A stretch of 64,000 bases of DNA, taken from the NCBI GenBank assembly GCA_044238735.1, contig JBIICS010000002.1, positions 1-64,000 of the forward strand, read 5' to 3'. The first letter of the stretch is position 1. Each line of letters begins with the position of its first letter. Shown here one piece after another: positions 8,523-17,234 of the stretch. The notes under the pieces are model-generated. The model ran no database searches. It saw only the letters and a list, made by a program, of their open reading frames with translations, and was not told where the DNA came from. The position numbers and the translations under genes are program-made. Source of the stretch: JBIICS01 sp044238735 (GTDB taxonomy: Bacteria > Bacteroidota > Bacteroidia > UBA4408).

Positions 8523-8849
8523 CCCCAGCTCTCGCAAGTATAGCGCCAGCGCAACTTGTGAGTTTATAACACGTAAGGTTTCTAACCTTGCAATTTGAAT
8601 ATTAATTTTATAAAACAAATAGCTCCCCTTCGTTCTCCCAGTTGCCGCAAGTTTCTCGCTTGCGGCTTTTTTATTACTAATATAATTTCAACTACGTAAT
8701 ACTTTAGAATCATTAAGCAGATGTTCTGTTTTAGCAGATCCCTTATAGGGCTGTAAATTGAAGATGAAAACAAATTTGCTTTGCTTTTCCGGGAATCTGC
8801 TTTATAGTTATGAATTATGAAATCTTGAAATTAGAAATCTTGAAATTAA
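8523..8849. repeat. long direct repeat, copy B (right border of accessory segment)
   Basis: Second copy of the repeat at 7-334, same orientation. It contains hairpin pair 2: a 9-bp stem with one G-T pair and a 14-base loop ATAGCGCCAGCGCA (8531-8562), then an 8-bp stem with one G-T pair and a 3-base loop (8573-8591). A terminator-like stem GCCGCAAG/CTTGCGGC with T run follows at 8644-8672. Recombination between A and B would delete or excise about 8.5 kb carrying all six genes between them. The rest of the gap to 8976 (8850-8976) holds short words of the type GAAATCTTGAAATTA and no gene. Confidence 0.93.
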
Positions 8850-8976
8850 CACCCGGCTTCGATACCTCAGCCTGACAAAATTTTCAATAAACAATTGAAC
8901 TAAATTCTAATTCACTTTGGTATTAGAAATCCTGAAACCTGAAATCTTGGAATTTATATCTCACCCAGCCATCTCT

Positions 8977-11900
8977 TTAAAACACCGCCCTCACGGTTAC
9001 ATTGCCAATGTGCACTGATTTTAACCCTTCAGGTCTTCGGCCTTCGTAATTGATGCTTAATTGTAATGCAGTAGTAATGTTCTGCTGATAACTTATGCCC
9101 CAGGTTAGGTTATTGCCTGGCCTTAACCCTTCCATAATTTCATATGCTACCGGACTGTTCTCTAAACCGGTAAATAAAATGTTATAATAGTTTAATCGGC
9201 CCGACCAGCTTCCCTTATTGGCACGGTTATATCTAATTTCGCTGCTTATCCTGTGCTGTATGCCTTGTGTACTGTCGTTTTCAAAGCGATTCTCTTTAAT
9301 GGAATACTTGTAGGCTAAACTAATTCTGAAATCAGAAGCTTGCTGGTAGGTTAATCGTGGTTCGGCCTCATTTATGATGATTCTATAGTTACGATTTGTT
9401 AGTAATTGAGAGGTATTACTTTTCTCAGCAGTAATTAGTTCGGTATTTAAAGTAATCCACTGATTAAAATTTAAACGTGTTCTAACGGTGTGAGAGTTGT
9501 TGTTACGGGATTCAAATCCATTAACTAATAAGGTTTTGTTGCTTAAATCTTGAAATGTGTAATCTGAACCAAAAACATATCCGGTTTTATTAAAGAAAAG
9601 CGTATTTCTGAACGAGGAGTTTAAACTTTGTAAAAAAACATCGCCGGTGTTTCGGTAAAACGGATTGTATTGATCCTGAAACTCCGTGCTGCTGGTTTTG
9701 CGGTCTATTCTATAGGAGAACTGATCGCTCCAGTAATTGATGGCTTTTGCCCACCATTGTTTTGATTTAATTGCCGAGGCCGGATTTATATTTATGATCT
9801 GATTAAATTGGTTCCCGTATATCTTTATATACGTGTTGGTAGGTGTAAAAACTTTTATATACTGAGCCTGATCTGTAAATTGTGATATCTCGAATTCATT
9901 TAATTCTTTTGTACCGTTTTGGTTGTAGTCTACCCAGGCATATATACCTTGTCCGGGTGCAACTTGTATAAAACTATATTCTTTTCTTAATTCTAATCCC
10001 GAGGAGGTTTCATAAAAGGTACTGGTGTATATTGTAGATTTGAACAAGCGAAGGGTATATTCAATTCGGTTAACTAAATTATTGTCGGGCTTTTGAGTTG
10101 TTAAGTTAGAATCAATTATTTTTAACTCGCGATATCCAACATAATTTTTAAGTGTAAAATATCGGTTTTCTACAAATTCCAATGTTCCGCCTGCTCCTTG
10201 AGCAAATGCGCTTTTGGTTAATTTATTATTTCGCAATAACCAGTCGTTACGTTGTGTATAATTTACACTATACTGGTTACCGGTACTATCAGCTTTTGAA
10301 GCAATTAGAAACCACTCATTAAACTGATAAGAACCAGCAATTAAGCTATCGTTATTGCTTCTAGAATTACGAACATTTCGTTCTTGATCTACCTTAACCG
10401 ATAGTTTAATTTTTGAGATCTTTCTCGATACAATACCTCTTTGTCTTATAAATTGATCATTGCTGATGTTTTGATTAATAAAACTGGCGCTGGCAAAATG
10501 ATTAGCTTCCCATTGAGGAGTGTTTACATTTGTGTTTAGCCTGCTTTGATATCCCTGAGTTTGATTGGGCTCTATAAAAGCTTGATTTGTAAAGTCGATT
10601 CTTCCGCTCCCCATTTTTTCTAATCCAAGTACAAGGCCCCCTATATACTGATTGTCGAATTGTTTTTTTCCGATAATATTCCAGTCTCTTTCAAACTCAA
10701 CGCTTCTGTAACGTTCAATTATAGCAAAGTTTTTATTTAATTGTTCGTATTGGGCCCCCATTATAAAGCATAGCGGTTTTAACGATTTGTTTAATCGATA
10801 CTTTTTTTCGATATCTACTTTAAGAGCTAAGTCCTGATTATTTTTATCGTCTTTACTGCTAAAGGTATTAAGATCATTTTCGCTAAAAGCAGTTTCTAAT
10901 TTTATTTTTAAAGTACTATCGGGATTAAAATTGTAATTTAAATTAAGTACTTGTTTACGTTTTGGTGTAATAAGTAAAACGAGTGGTTCATAGTTTCCTT
11001 GTCTTACGCCATTTATAGGAGCTACCCATATAAAAACGCGACCATTAGCGGTACTATTAGTTTGAATATAATTGCCCTTGTTATTTCCTACTTGCGAGAA
11101 AGTGAGTTGGTAAAATGCACTATCGGGGTTGTTGGACTGATAGTAAACAGGGGAGTACGTTACCCCTTCAATGGTAGAATCTTTTTTTGCATAAAGAACT
11201 AAGTCGGCTCTATATCCAATACTATCAACACCCGGCGCAATTGCATTAAGCAAATTATCTCCGGCATTGGCTAAAATTATTTTATCAGCATCGCTTAGTT
11301 GTTGTTGAAGAGGTCTGCTTTTATTATCACTTTCATTGTAATAATTTATAATCAGTTTGTTTTGTTTATCAATATATTCACTTGTATTCACCAGCATTGA
11401 GCGCGCATAGTTTTTATCGGCGTATTGAAACTCTGCAATTATTCGTCTGTCTTTCGTAATAAAACGTTTAGCCGTAAAGGTAACCTCTGCCGTGTTGTAG
11501 TCAATTACATAGTCATTTTCCTGTCCACGGGTAAGCATTTGCCCGTCTATATATATTCGTTCTGTTCCACTTAAAACGATAATAAACAATTCATTTTCCG
11601 AACCTCTTAGGCGATAGGGACCTTGATTGCCTTCAATTCCCTGAATTATATTTCGTGCAAATTTACCCTTACTTACCGCTGCAGCTACCATGGTTTTAAA
11701 TAGTGAGTTTTTCTTTTCATTAACAGCTACCTCGGTTGAAAAATTTGCACCTTGAGCCCGCTTATAGTAACTCAATAAATACGCATCGGGCTTGTTCAGT
11801 ATAAAATCACCGGCAATAAGTTTATTTTTCTTATCATTTAACTGAATAAAAACCCTATCAAATTCCTGTAGTTGTTGCGTGTTTCCCTGTGGCTGAAAAG

Positions 11901-12444
11901 GGATGTTATCATCGGTAATAGCAGCCAAAACGTTAATGTTTTCGCTTAATTTACCACTTAATTGAAGATTTAAGCTGGAGTTTAATACAACATTCTGATT
12001 GTTTCCAAAACTTACACCTCTCGAAATACTTCCATTTTTATTAAGTCCATCGCTAAAAAATTCATTAGCTGAGTTTGAATTACTATAAGGGGCACTAAAT
12101 GGATTGTATTGTCCGTTTCGATCGGGGAGTAAAAGTTTAGGGTCTTTTAAAAAATATCTTCGGTTAAGATTTAAGGGTAGAACATTAAATTCTGCACTAC
12201 CGCTTTTACCAATTAGTGAAGAATCTTTAATTATTAAAATAGCTTGTATTTCGTTTACCTGATATTTACTACTATCAATTAATTGATTTTCTACTTTTAA
12301 ACTAAAATTGGACTCAGCAATCACATTACTATCAATTGGATTGTAATATAGAAGAGCCGGAATAAAAACCCTGCGGTGCTGATTTAGTTGTGCAAAAAGT
12401 GCAGTGCTTAAAAACAAAAGAATTATGGAAAGTAGTTTACTCAA
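8977..12444 (-). CDS. large predicted outer-membrane beta-barrel protein, function unknown
   Basis: 1155 residues with a signal peptide (about 1-18, LLFLSTALFAQ). The N-terminal 400 residues contain strand-rich domains with the stretch FIIVLSGTERIYIDGQ followed by a DYVIDYNTAEVTFT-type segment. The remainder is long runs of alternating polar/aromatic strands, with an Asp-rich loop (WVDYNQNGTKELNEFEIS) around residue 850, ending in a terminal Phe (NVTVRAVF) as outer-membrane barrels do. Similar large hypothetical proteins are frequent in Bacteroidota; I do not know a function. The start is TTG at 12444, since no ATG lies near the signal peptide; a TATCTTTA element sits 19 bases upstream. Divergent from fabF. 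Confidence 0.7.
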   Translation of the reverse strand: MSKLLSIILLFLSTALFAQLNQHRRVFIPALLYYNPIDSNVIAESNFSLKVENQLIDSSKYQVNEIQAILIIKDSSLIGKSGSAEFNVLPLNLNRRYFLKDPKLLLPDRNGQYNPFSAPYSNSNSANEFFSDGLNKNGSISRGVSFGNNQNVVLNSSLNLQLSGKLSENINVLAAITDDNIPFQPQGNTQQLQEFDRVFIQLNDKKNKLIAGDFILNKPDAYLLSYYKRAQGANFSTEVAVNEKKNSLFKTMVAAAVSKGKFARNIIQGIEGNQGPYRLRGSENELFIIVLSGTERIYIDGQMLTRGQENDYVIDYNTAEVTFTAKRFITKDRRIIAEFQYADKNYARSMLVNTSEYIDKQNKLIINYYNESDNKSRPLQQQLSDADKIILANAGDNLLNAIAPGVDSIGYRADLVLYAKKDSTIEGVTYSPVYYQSNNPDSAFYQLTFSQVGNNKGNYIQTNSTANGRVFIWVAPINGVRQGNYEPLVLLITPKRKQVLNLNYNFNPDSTLKIKLETAFSENDLNTFSSKDDKNNQDLALKVDIEKKYRLNKSLKPLCFIMGAQYEQLNKNFAIIERYRSVEFERDWNIIGKKQFDNQYIGGLVLGLEKMGSGRIDFTNQAFIEPNQTQGYQSRLNTNVNTPQWEANHFASASFINQNISNDQFIRQRGIVSRKISKIKLSVKVDQERNVRNSRSNNDSLIAGSYQFNEWFLIASKADSTGNQYSVNYTQRNDWLLRNNKLTKSAFAQGAGGTLEFVENRYFTLKNYVGYRELKIIDSNLTTQKPDNNLVNRIEYTLRLFKSTIYTSTFYETSSGLELRKEYSFIQVAPGQGIYAWVDYNQNGTKELNEFEISQFTDQAQYIKVFTPTNTYIKIYGNQFNQIININPASAIKSKQWWAKAINYWSDQFSYRIDRKTSSTEFQDQYNPFYRNTGDVFLQSLNSSFRNTLFFNKTGYVFGSDYTFQDLSNKTLLVNGFESRNNNSHTVRTRLNFNQWITLNTELITAEKSNTSQLLTNRNYRIIINEAEPRLTYQQASDFRISLAYKYSIKENRFENDSTQGIQHRISSEIRYNRANKGSWSGRLNYYNILFTGLENSPVAYEIMEGLRPGNNLTWGISYQQNITTALQLSINYEGRRPEGLKSVHIGNVTVRAVF

Positions 12445-12542
12445 CTATAAATTAATCTAAACTTAAAGATAATACCGAAAGACTTAAAACGAGTAGGCTT
12501 AAACATTATTTTGAGTATTTTAAATTAATTAATCATATTGTT

Positions 12543-12550
12543 TAATTTTG
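12543..12550 (+). promoter_or_regulatory. -7 element TAATTTTG upstream of fabF
   Basis: Exact TAnnTTTG match 16 bases before the fabF ATG in a 122-base divergent intergenic region. No TTG lies at the usual 17-23 base spacing, so only the -7 half is supported. Confidence 0.4.
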
Positions 12551-12566
12551 TTGAAATTACAGAATA

Positions 12567-13811
12567 ATGAAGCGTGTAGTAATTACGGGAATGGGAGCTC
12601 TAACTCCTATAGGTAATAATTTGAAAGATTATTGGCAGGCATCGATAAACGGTGTAAGTGGTGCTGCTGCTATAACTAAGTTTGATACTGCTAAACATAA
12701 AACTCAATTTGCCTGCGAATTAAAAAATATAGTACCCGCCGATTTTTTTGAGAAAGGAGAGGCCCGCCGTTACGATCTGTTTACACAATATGCATTAATT
12801 GCGGTACAAGAGGCAGTTAACGATAGTGGTATACTGTTAAGGGAAGTAAATAAAGATAAGATTGGGGTTATATGGGCTTCGGGAAATGGTGGAATATCTA
12901 CTTTTGACGAGCAAATGGGTGAATATTTTAAAGGGGATGAAACTCCGCGGTTTAATCCCTTTTTTATGCCAAAAATATTGGTGGATATGGCAAGTGGAAT
13001 AATTGCGATGAAGCATGCTTTAAGAGGAATTAATTATACGGCAGTTTCGGCTTGTGCTTCATCAAACTCAGCCATGATGGATGCTTTTAATTATATCCGT
13101 TGGGGTAAAGCAAATGCAATAATTACCGGTGGCTCTGAGGCGCCTATTACCCCTTCGGCAATTGGGGGATTTAATGCGTGTAAGGCCCTTAGTTTGCGAA
13201 ATAACAGTCCGGGTGATGCTTCCCGTCCGTTTGATAAATCGCGCGATGGATTTGTAATGGGTGAAGGATCGGGGGCGTTTATTTTTGAGGAATATGAGCA
13301 CGCTAAAAAACGTGGTGCTAAGATTTATGCGGAGGTAGTGGGTGCTGGTATGAGTGCTGATGCTTATCACCTTACTGCAACACATCCCGAAGGACTCGGC
13401 GCTATTTTAGGTATGACCGGTGCATTGGAGGACGCGCAATTAAATACAGATCAAATTGATTATGTAAATATGCATGCCACCAGTACTCCCGTTGGAGATA
13501 TCAGTGAAATTAAAGCATTACACTCGCTGTTTAAAGAACATTTGTTTAAAATGAATCTGAGTGCAACCAAGTCGTTAACCGGTCATTTGTTGGGCGCGGC
13601 GGGCGCTATAGAAGGTATTGTTGCAGTTCTGTCTTTAAAAAACCAGGTGGTAACCCCAACTATAAATACACAAGAAATTGATGAGGCCATTCCGGCAGGA
13701 ATTAATTTAACATTGCATCAGCCTCAGGAACGAAAGATTGATTATGTGTTGAGTAATACTTTTGGATTTGGCGGTCATAACGCTTCTGTAATCTTCAAGC
13801 GCTTTCAATAG
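12567..13811 (+). CDS. fabF: beta-ketoacyl-ACP synthase II
   Basis: Condensing enzyme of type II fatty acid synthesis: elongates acyl-ACP with malonyl-ACP in the cytoplasm. 414 residues, normal for the family. Catalytic Cys163 lies in SACASSNSAMMDAF, the first His in NMHATSTPVGD, and the second His in KSLTGHLLGAAGAIEG. The N-terminus RVVITGMGALTPIG and C-terminus SNTFGFGGHNASVIF are typical. The gene stands alone rather than next to acpP and rnc, so it may be a second FabF copy. It belongs functionally with pssA and the desaturase elsewhere in the window. Confidence 0.93.
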   Translation: MKRVVITGMGALTPIGNNLKDYWQASINGVSGAAAITKFDTAKHKTQFACELKNIVPADFFEKGEARRYDLFTQYALIAVQEAVNDSGILLREVNKDKIGVIWASGNGGISTFDEQMGEYFKGDETPRFNPFFMPKILVDMASGIIAMKHALRGINYTAVSACASSNSAMMDAFNYIRWGKANAIITGGSEAPITPSAIGGFNACKALSLRNNSPGDASRPFDKSRDGFVMGEGSGAFIFEEYEHAKKRGAKIYAEVVGAGMSADAYHLTATHPEGLGAILGMTGALEDAQLNTDQIDYVNMHATSTPVGDISEIKALHSLFKEHLFKMNLSATKSLTGHLLGAAGAIEGIVAVLSLKNQVVTPTINTQEIDEAIPAGINLTLHQPQERKIDYVLSNTFGFGGHNASVIFKRFQ

Positions 13812-13887
13812 CTGGTTAGATAGAAGATTAAAGTGACTAGTAACTAGTAATCAGTAATTAGAAATTATAGATTGAGCCTTTTACTTC

Positions 13888-13940
13888 ACTCTCAACTCTC
13901 AACTCTCAACTTTCAACTTTCAACTTTCAACCCTCAACTT
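13888..13940. repeat. 7-bp tandem repeat between convergent genes
   Basis: Seven and a half copies of a 7-base unit, first ACTCTCA (three copies), then ACTTTCA (three), then ACCCTCA, in the gap between fabF and the convergent rRNA/tRNA methyltransferase gene. Preceded by a degenerate AGTAACTAGTAATCAG stretch. Non-coding microsatellite-like sequence; no convincing terminator hairpin is visible here. Confidence 0.85.
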
Positions 13941-13945
13941 ATAGT

Positions 13946-14692
13946 CTATTGCCTGCTCACAATCTGCGATAATATAACCGAAGCTGCAATAGCAACATTT
14001 AACGATTCGGGTGCCGGGTTATTGCCTTGAAACGAAGGAATGGTAATGGGCTTAGAGAGGTTTAAGAGTTCTTTTGATACGCCGTGCGATTCGCTGCCCA
14101 TGATAAGTACGAAGGGAGAAGAGATTTCATTTTTAAAAATATTATCTCCTTCCATATTGGCACAATAAACGGGAAGTTTAAGCCTGGATATAAGTTCCGG
14201 TAAATCTTCGTAAAAAACTTCTACGTATGCAAATGAACCCATAGTAGATTGTATTACTTTAGGATTATATACATCAACAGTGTTTTTACTGCATATAATT
14301 TTTTTAATACCAAACCAATGACAAAGTCTGATGATCGTGCCTAAATTTCCGGGGTCGTTAATGCCGTCCAGTATTAAGATACTTTCTTTGATGTATTCTG
14401 GCTCAATTTTTTCACTTTTCTGTATGTCTACTAAAGCCAGAACTTTATTGGGTTTGCTTAAATGGGAAATTCGCTCCAGTAAATCCTCGTTTATAATCGT
14501 AATATTTTTCTTCAGTTTTTCCGGAGCCTCTTCTGCCCATTCTTTAAGAGCAAATATTGCCCTTATGTTATATCGAGAATGCAATAACTCACCTACGCAT
14601 TTAGGTCCTTCTACTATAAACAATTGATTTTCCCGACGTACTTTTTTATCGGAGAGAGAACGTATGAGCTTAATTTGCGCCTGCGTTAGCAT
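13946..14692 (-). CDS. SpoU/TrmH-family 2'-O-ribose RNA methyltransferase
   Basis: 248 residues. The N-terminal substrate-binding domain (RRENQLFIVEGPKCVGELL) precedes a SPOUT catalytic domain with motif 1 LDGINDPGNLGTIIRLCHWFG, motif 2 LIMGSESHGVS and motif 3 IPSFQGNNPAPESLNVAIAASVIL. It transfers methyl from S-adenosylmethionine to a ribose 2'-OH of rRNA or tRNA; the exact target is not readable from sequence. A TACATTTG promoter element ends 5 bases before the ATG, so the mRNA is probably leaderless. It is back-to-back with the TamL-like gene. Confidence 0.88.
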   Translation of the reverse strand: MLTQAQIKLIRSLSDKKVRRENQLFIVEGPKCVGELLHSRYNIRAIFALKEWAEEAPEKLKKNITIINEDLLERISHLSKPNKVLALVDIQKSEKIEPEYIKESILILDGINDPGNLGTIIRLCHWFGIKKIICSKNTVDVYNPKVIQSTMGSFAYVEVFYEDLPELISRLKLPVYCANMEGDNIFKNEISSPFVLIMGSESHGVSKELLNLSKPITIPSFQGNNPAPESLNVAIAASVILSQIVSRQ

Positions 14693-14697
14693 ATTTA

Positions 14698-14705
14698 CAA
14701 ATGTA
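14698..14705 (-). promoter_or_regulatory. -7 element TACATTTG, 5 bases before the methyltransferase ATG
   Basis: Exact TAnnTTTG on the minus strand. With transcription starting a few bases after the G, the message would begin at or next to the start codon. Confidence 0.5.
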
Positions 14706-14777
14706 GGGAATTACTGGCTTATTTTTTGAGAAAGAAAGCGCGAATACATTTTTCATAAGCCCTATAATTGTTAACTT

Positions 14778-14785
14778 TACCTTTG
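14778..14785 (+). promoter_or_regulatory. -7 element TACCTTTG, 5 bases before the TamL-like start
   Basis: Exact TAnnTTTG match ending 5 bases before the TTG start at 14791. It implies a leaderless message, or it is a chance match and the real promoter is further upstream. Confidence 0.4.
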
Positions 14786-14790
14786 GTCGG

Positions 14791-17232
14791 TTGAAAAAAA
14801 TAAAATTACATATTCTTCTACTTTTTCTGGTCAACTTCTGGTATGGATGTTCGATTACCCATCGATTGCCCGAAAATGAATTTCTATTGAGTAATAACCG
14901 TTTGATAGTTGATAATTTAAAGTTAAATAAAGAAGAGATTTTAACTATTATTAAACAAAGGCCTAACAGACGTATTCTTAAGACAATTCGATTTCACCTT
15001 AGGGCTTATAATGCGGCAACAGTTTTTCGCGATTCGGGTAAAATCAGAAACTGGCTTCAGAATTCGGTTGGAGAAGAGCCGGTTATTCTCGATACAAATT
15101 TAACATCCAGAAGTTCAGAACAGATTAGTTTGTATTTAAGAAATAAAGGATATTATAACAGTCAGGTAACCGATACAACTGTTTATTTGGGAAGACAAGC
15201 TCGTGTTATTTATAAAGTTAAAAGTGGCACTCCCTATACAATTGGTACGTTTAATTATAGCATTCACGATTCTTTAATAAGGTCCTATGTATTGGCGAAT
15301 GCCAAAAATACGCTCATAAAATTTGGTGATAATTTTGATGTGGATGTTTTGGAAGCAGAGAGGATTCGTATCACAGAAATATTAAAAAATAATGGATTTT
15401 ATTTTTTTAATAAAGAGTTCCTGGAATATGAGGCAGATAGTATTAAAAGAAAAGTAAACATCATTTTGCGATTAAGATCCAGAGACGAAATTAAACTAAA
15501 TATACCTAATCCTAATATTGATATTTTTAGTCCGTATACCATTACTAACGTAATTATTGATACTGATTTTGATACTCGTAACCCTAATTATATCCATACC
15601 GATTCGCTGAGTAGAATTGGATATGTTTTAAATTACAATGGGCGCCTTGAATATAATCCCGAAATTATTTTACGTTCTATTTTCTTTCAGCAGGGAGATG
15701 TATACAGCGATAAAGCAGTTTCGGATACCTATCAATCTTTTTCAGAGCTTAAGGCCTTTCGTTATGTAAACATAACATTTCAGCCCGATAATTGGGATAT
15801 TGGAAATAAGAATCTAAAGTGTAACATTCAGCTAACACCTGTTATTCCTAAATCTTATTCAATATCAACCGAAGGTACTAACTCGTCAGGTAATTTGGGG
15901 GTTAACGGTAATTTAGTCTTTCAAAATAAAAACAGTTTTAAAGGCGCACAAATTCTTGAGTTTAAAATGTATGGTGGATTAGAGGTTCAGCGGCTATTGG
16001 TTTCTCAAAGCGCGTTAGATAGTTCTGCTGCTAATAATCAAATTACAGAAGTGTTGGATAAAACGCCAATAAAAAACACGTTTAACACTTTCGAGATTTC
16101 TCCATCTTTGTCTTACGAAGTACCGCAGTTCTGGCCTTTTAAAGCCGGATTACTTCCCAAGAAAGCACAACCGCACACCATCTTTTCTTCATCTTATAAC
16201 TATCAGGTACGACCAGACTTTTCAAGAACAGTATTTAATACCTCTTTAGCTTGGCGTTTTAAACCTTTTCAAAAATCAAAATTCTTTAATCAATCAAAAC
16301 TTTTTATCTATCCTTTCGATTTAAATATAATTTCAATTGTAAAAAGTGAAGCTTTTCTGAAGAAAATTGTAGAAACAAACAATACGGGTATAAAACTTTC
16401 TTTTACTGATGTTTTTATACCGGCAAACAAGATTTCATTTACCATAAATACCCAGGATGTTAATACTTCATACAAAAACAATCATTTCTTTAAACTCGAT
16501 CTGGAGCAGGCGGGTGTCATTCTACAAACATTAAACAAGAATGGAATTATTAATTCTAAACAAACATCACGCGGCACTTATTACTTATTTGAAGATATTC
16601 AAGGCGTTCCGAAGCCTTATGCACAATACGTTAAAGTAGATGTAGATTATCGCTTTTTTCAGAAATTTGTTAATAGTAGCTCTTTTGTATACAGGATTTT
16701 TGCTGGAGTAAGTAAACCATACGGAAATAGCGGAACGTCTTTACCCTTCCAGAAAAGTTATTTTAGCGGTGGAACCAATGATGTTAGGGCTTTCAGAGCT
16801 CGAACAATCGGACCCGGCGAGTATAATGCTGGTTCTGCAAACTCCTTTAATAAAATTGGGGATATAAAATTATTAGGCAATCTGGAATATCGATTTACAA
16901 TATACAAGGCATGGAAAGGCGCTGTTTTTACTGATGGTGGTAATATATGGATTTATCACGCCGATTCATTGAGACCGGGAGCTGAATTTAAATTTGAAAA
17001 TTTTTACAAGCAAATTGCGATTGGCTCCGGTATCGGATTGCGTTATGATTTCGATTTTTTTATTGTTCGTTTAGATATGGCCACACCACTCTACGATCCT
17101 ATACTTCCCGAAGGCAGCAGAAGGGTTTACTCGCATATATTGGATAGATCATGGAGGGAACAGTATGGAATAGTGTACGGAACAAAATTTAATCCCATTA
17201 CATTTAATTTAGGTATAGGATACCCTTTCTAG
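14791..17232 (+). CDS. tamL: lipidated BamA/TamA-family outer-membrane assembly protein (TamL-like)
   Basis: 813 residues of the Omp85 superfamily, which insert or translocate proteins or lipids at the outer membrane. The N-terminus has a lipoprotein signal with Cys20 in the box FWYGCS, then POTRA-type repeats (about 30-390), then a C-terminal 16-strand barrel (surface antigen/D15 type) with the conserved KSYFSGGTNDVRAFRARTIG segment near 670 and a final GIGYPF. A lipidated TamA, called TamL, is the known Bacteroidota form. Start is TTG at 14791, fixed by the signal peptide. aroE follows after 2 bases, so they share a transcript. Divergent from the SpoU methyltransferase. Confidence 0.85.
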   Translation: MKKIKLHILLLFLVNFWYGCSITHRLPENEFLLSNNRLIVDNLKLNKEEILTIIKQRPNRRILKTIRFHLRAYNAATVFRDSGKIRNWLQNSVGEEPVILDTNLTSRSSEQISLYLRNKGYYNSQVTDTTVYLGRQARVIYKVKSGTPYTIGTFNYSIHDSLIRSYVLANAKNTLIKFGDNFDVDVLEAERIRITEILKNNGFYFFNKEFLEYEADSIKRKVNIILRLRSRDEIKLNIPNPNIDIFSPYTITNVIIDTDFDTRNPNYIHTDSLSRIGYVLNYNGRLEYNPEIILRSIFFQQGDVYSDKAVSDTYQSFSELKAFRYVNITFQPDNWDIGNKNLKCNIQLTPVIPKSYSISTEGTNSSGNLGVNGNLVFQNKNSFKGAQILEFKMYGGLEVQRLLVSQSALDSSAANNQITEVLDKTPIKNTFNTFEISPSLSYEVPQFWPFKAGLLPKKAQPHTIFSSSYNYQVRPDFSRTVFNTSLAWRFKPFQKSKFFNQSKLFIYPFDLNIISIVKSEAFLKKIVETNNTGIKLSFTDVFIPANKISFTINTQDVNTSYKNNHFFKLDLEQAGVILQTLNKNGIINSKQTSRGTYYLFEDIQGVPKPYAQYVKVDVDYRFFQKFVNSSSFVYRIFAGVSKPYGNSGTSLPFQKSYFSGGTNDVRAFRARTIGPGEYNAGSANSFNKIGDIKLLGNLEYRFTIYKAWKGAVFTDGGNIWIYHADSLRPGAEFKFENFYKQIAIGSGIGLRYDFDFFIVRLDMATPLYDPILPEGSRRVYSHILDRSWREQYGIVYGTKFNPITFNLGIGYPF

Positions 17233-17234
17233 TT

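Noticed and set aside
7..8849. Composite transposon or insertion sequence
   Set aside because: The flanking repeats contain no transposase frame, and no integrase lies between them; bracketing by repeats alone does not show transposition.
12511..12513. -33 TTG for the fabF promoter
   Set aside because: It is 29 bases from the TAATTTTG element, well outside the usual 17-23 base spacing; the same problem occurs upstream of mdh, so only -7 elements are listed there.
13888..13940. CRISPR-like array
   Set aside because: The units are only 7 bases with no spacers between them, and no cas genes are near. It is a microsatellite.
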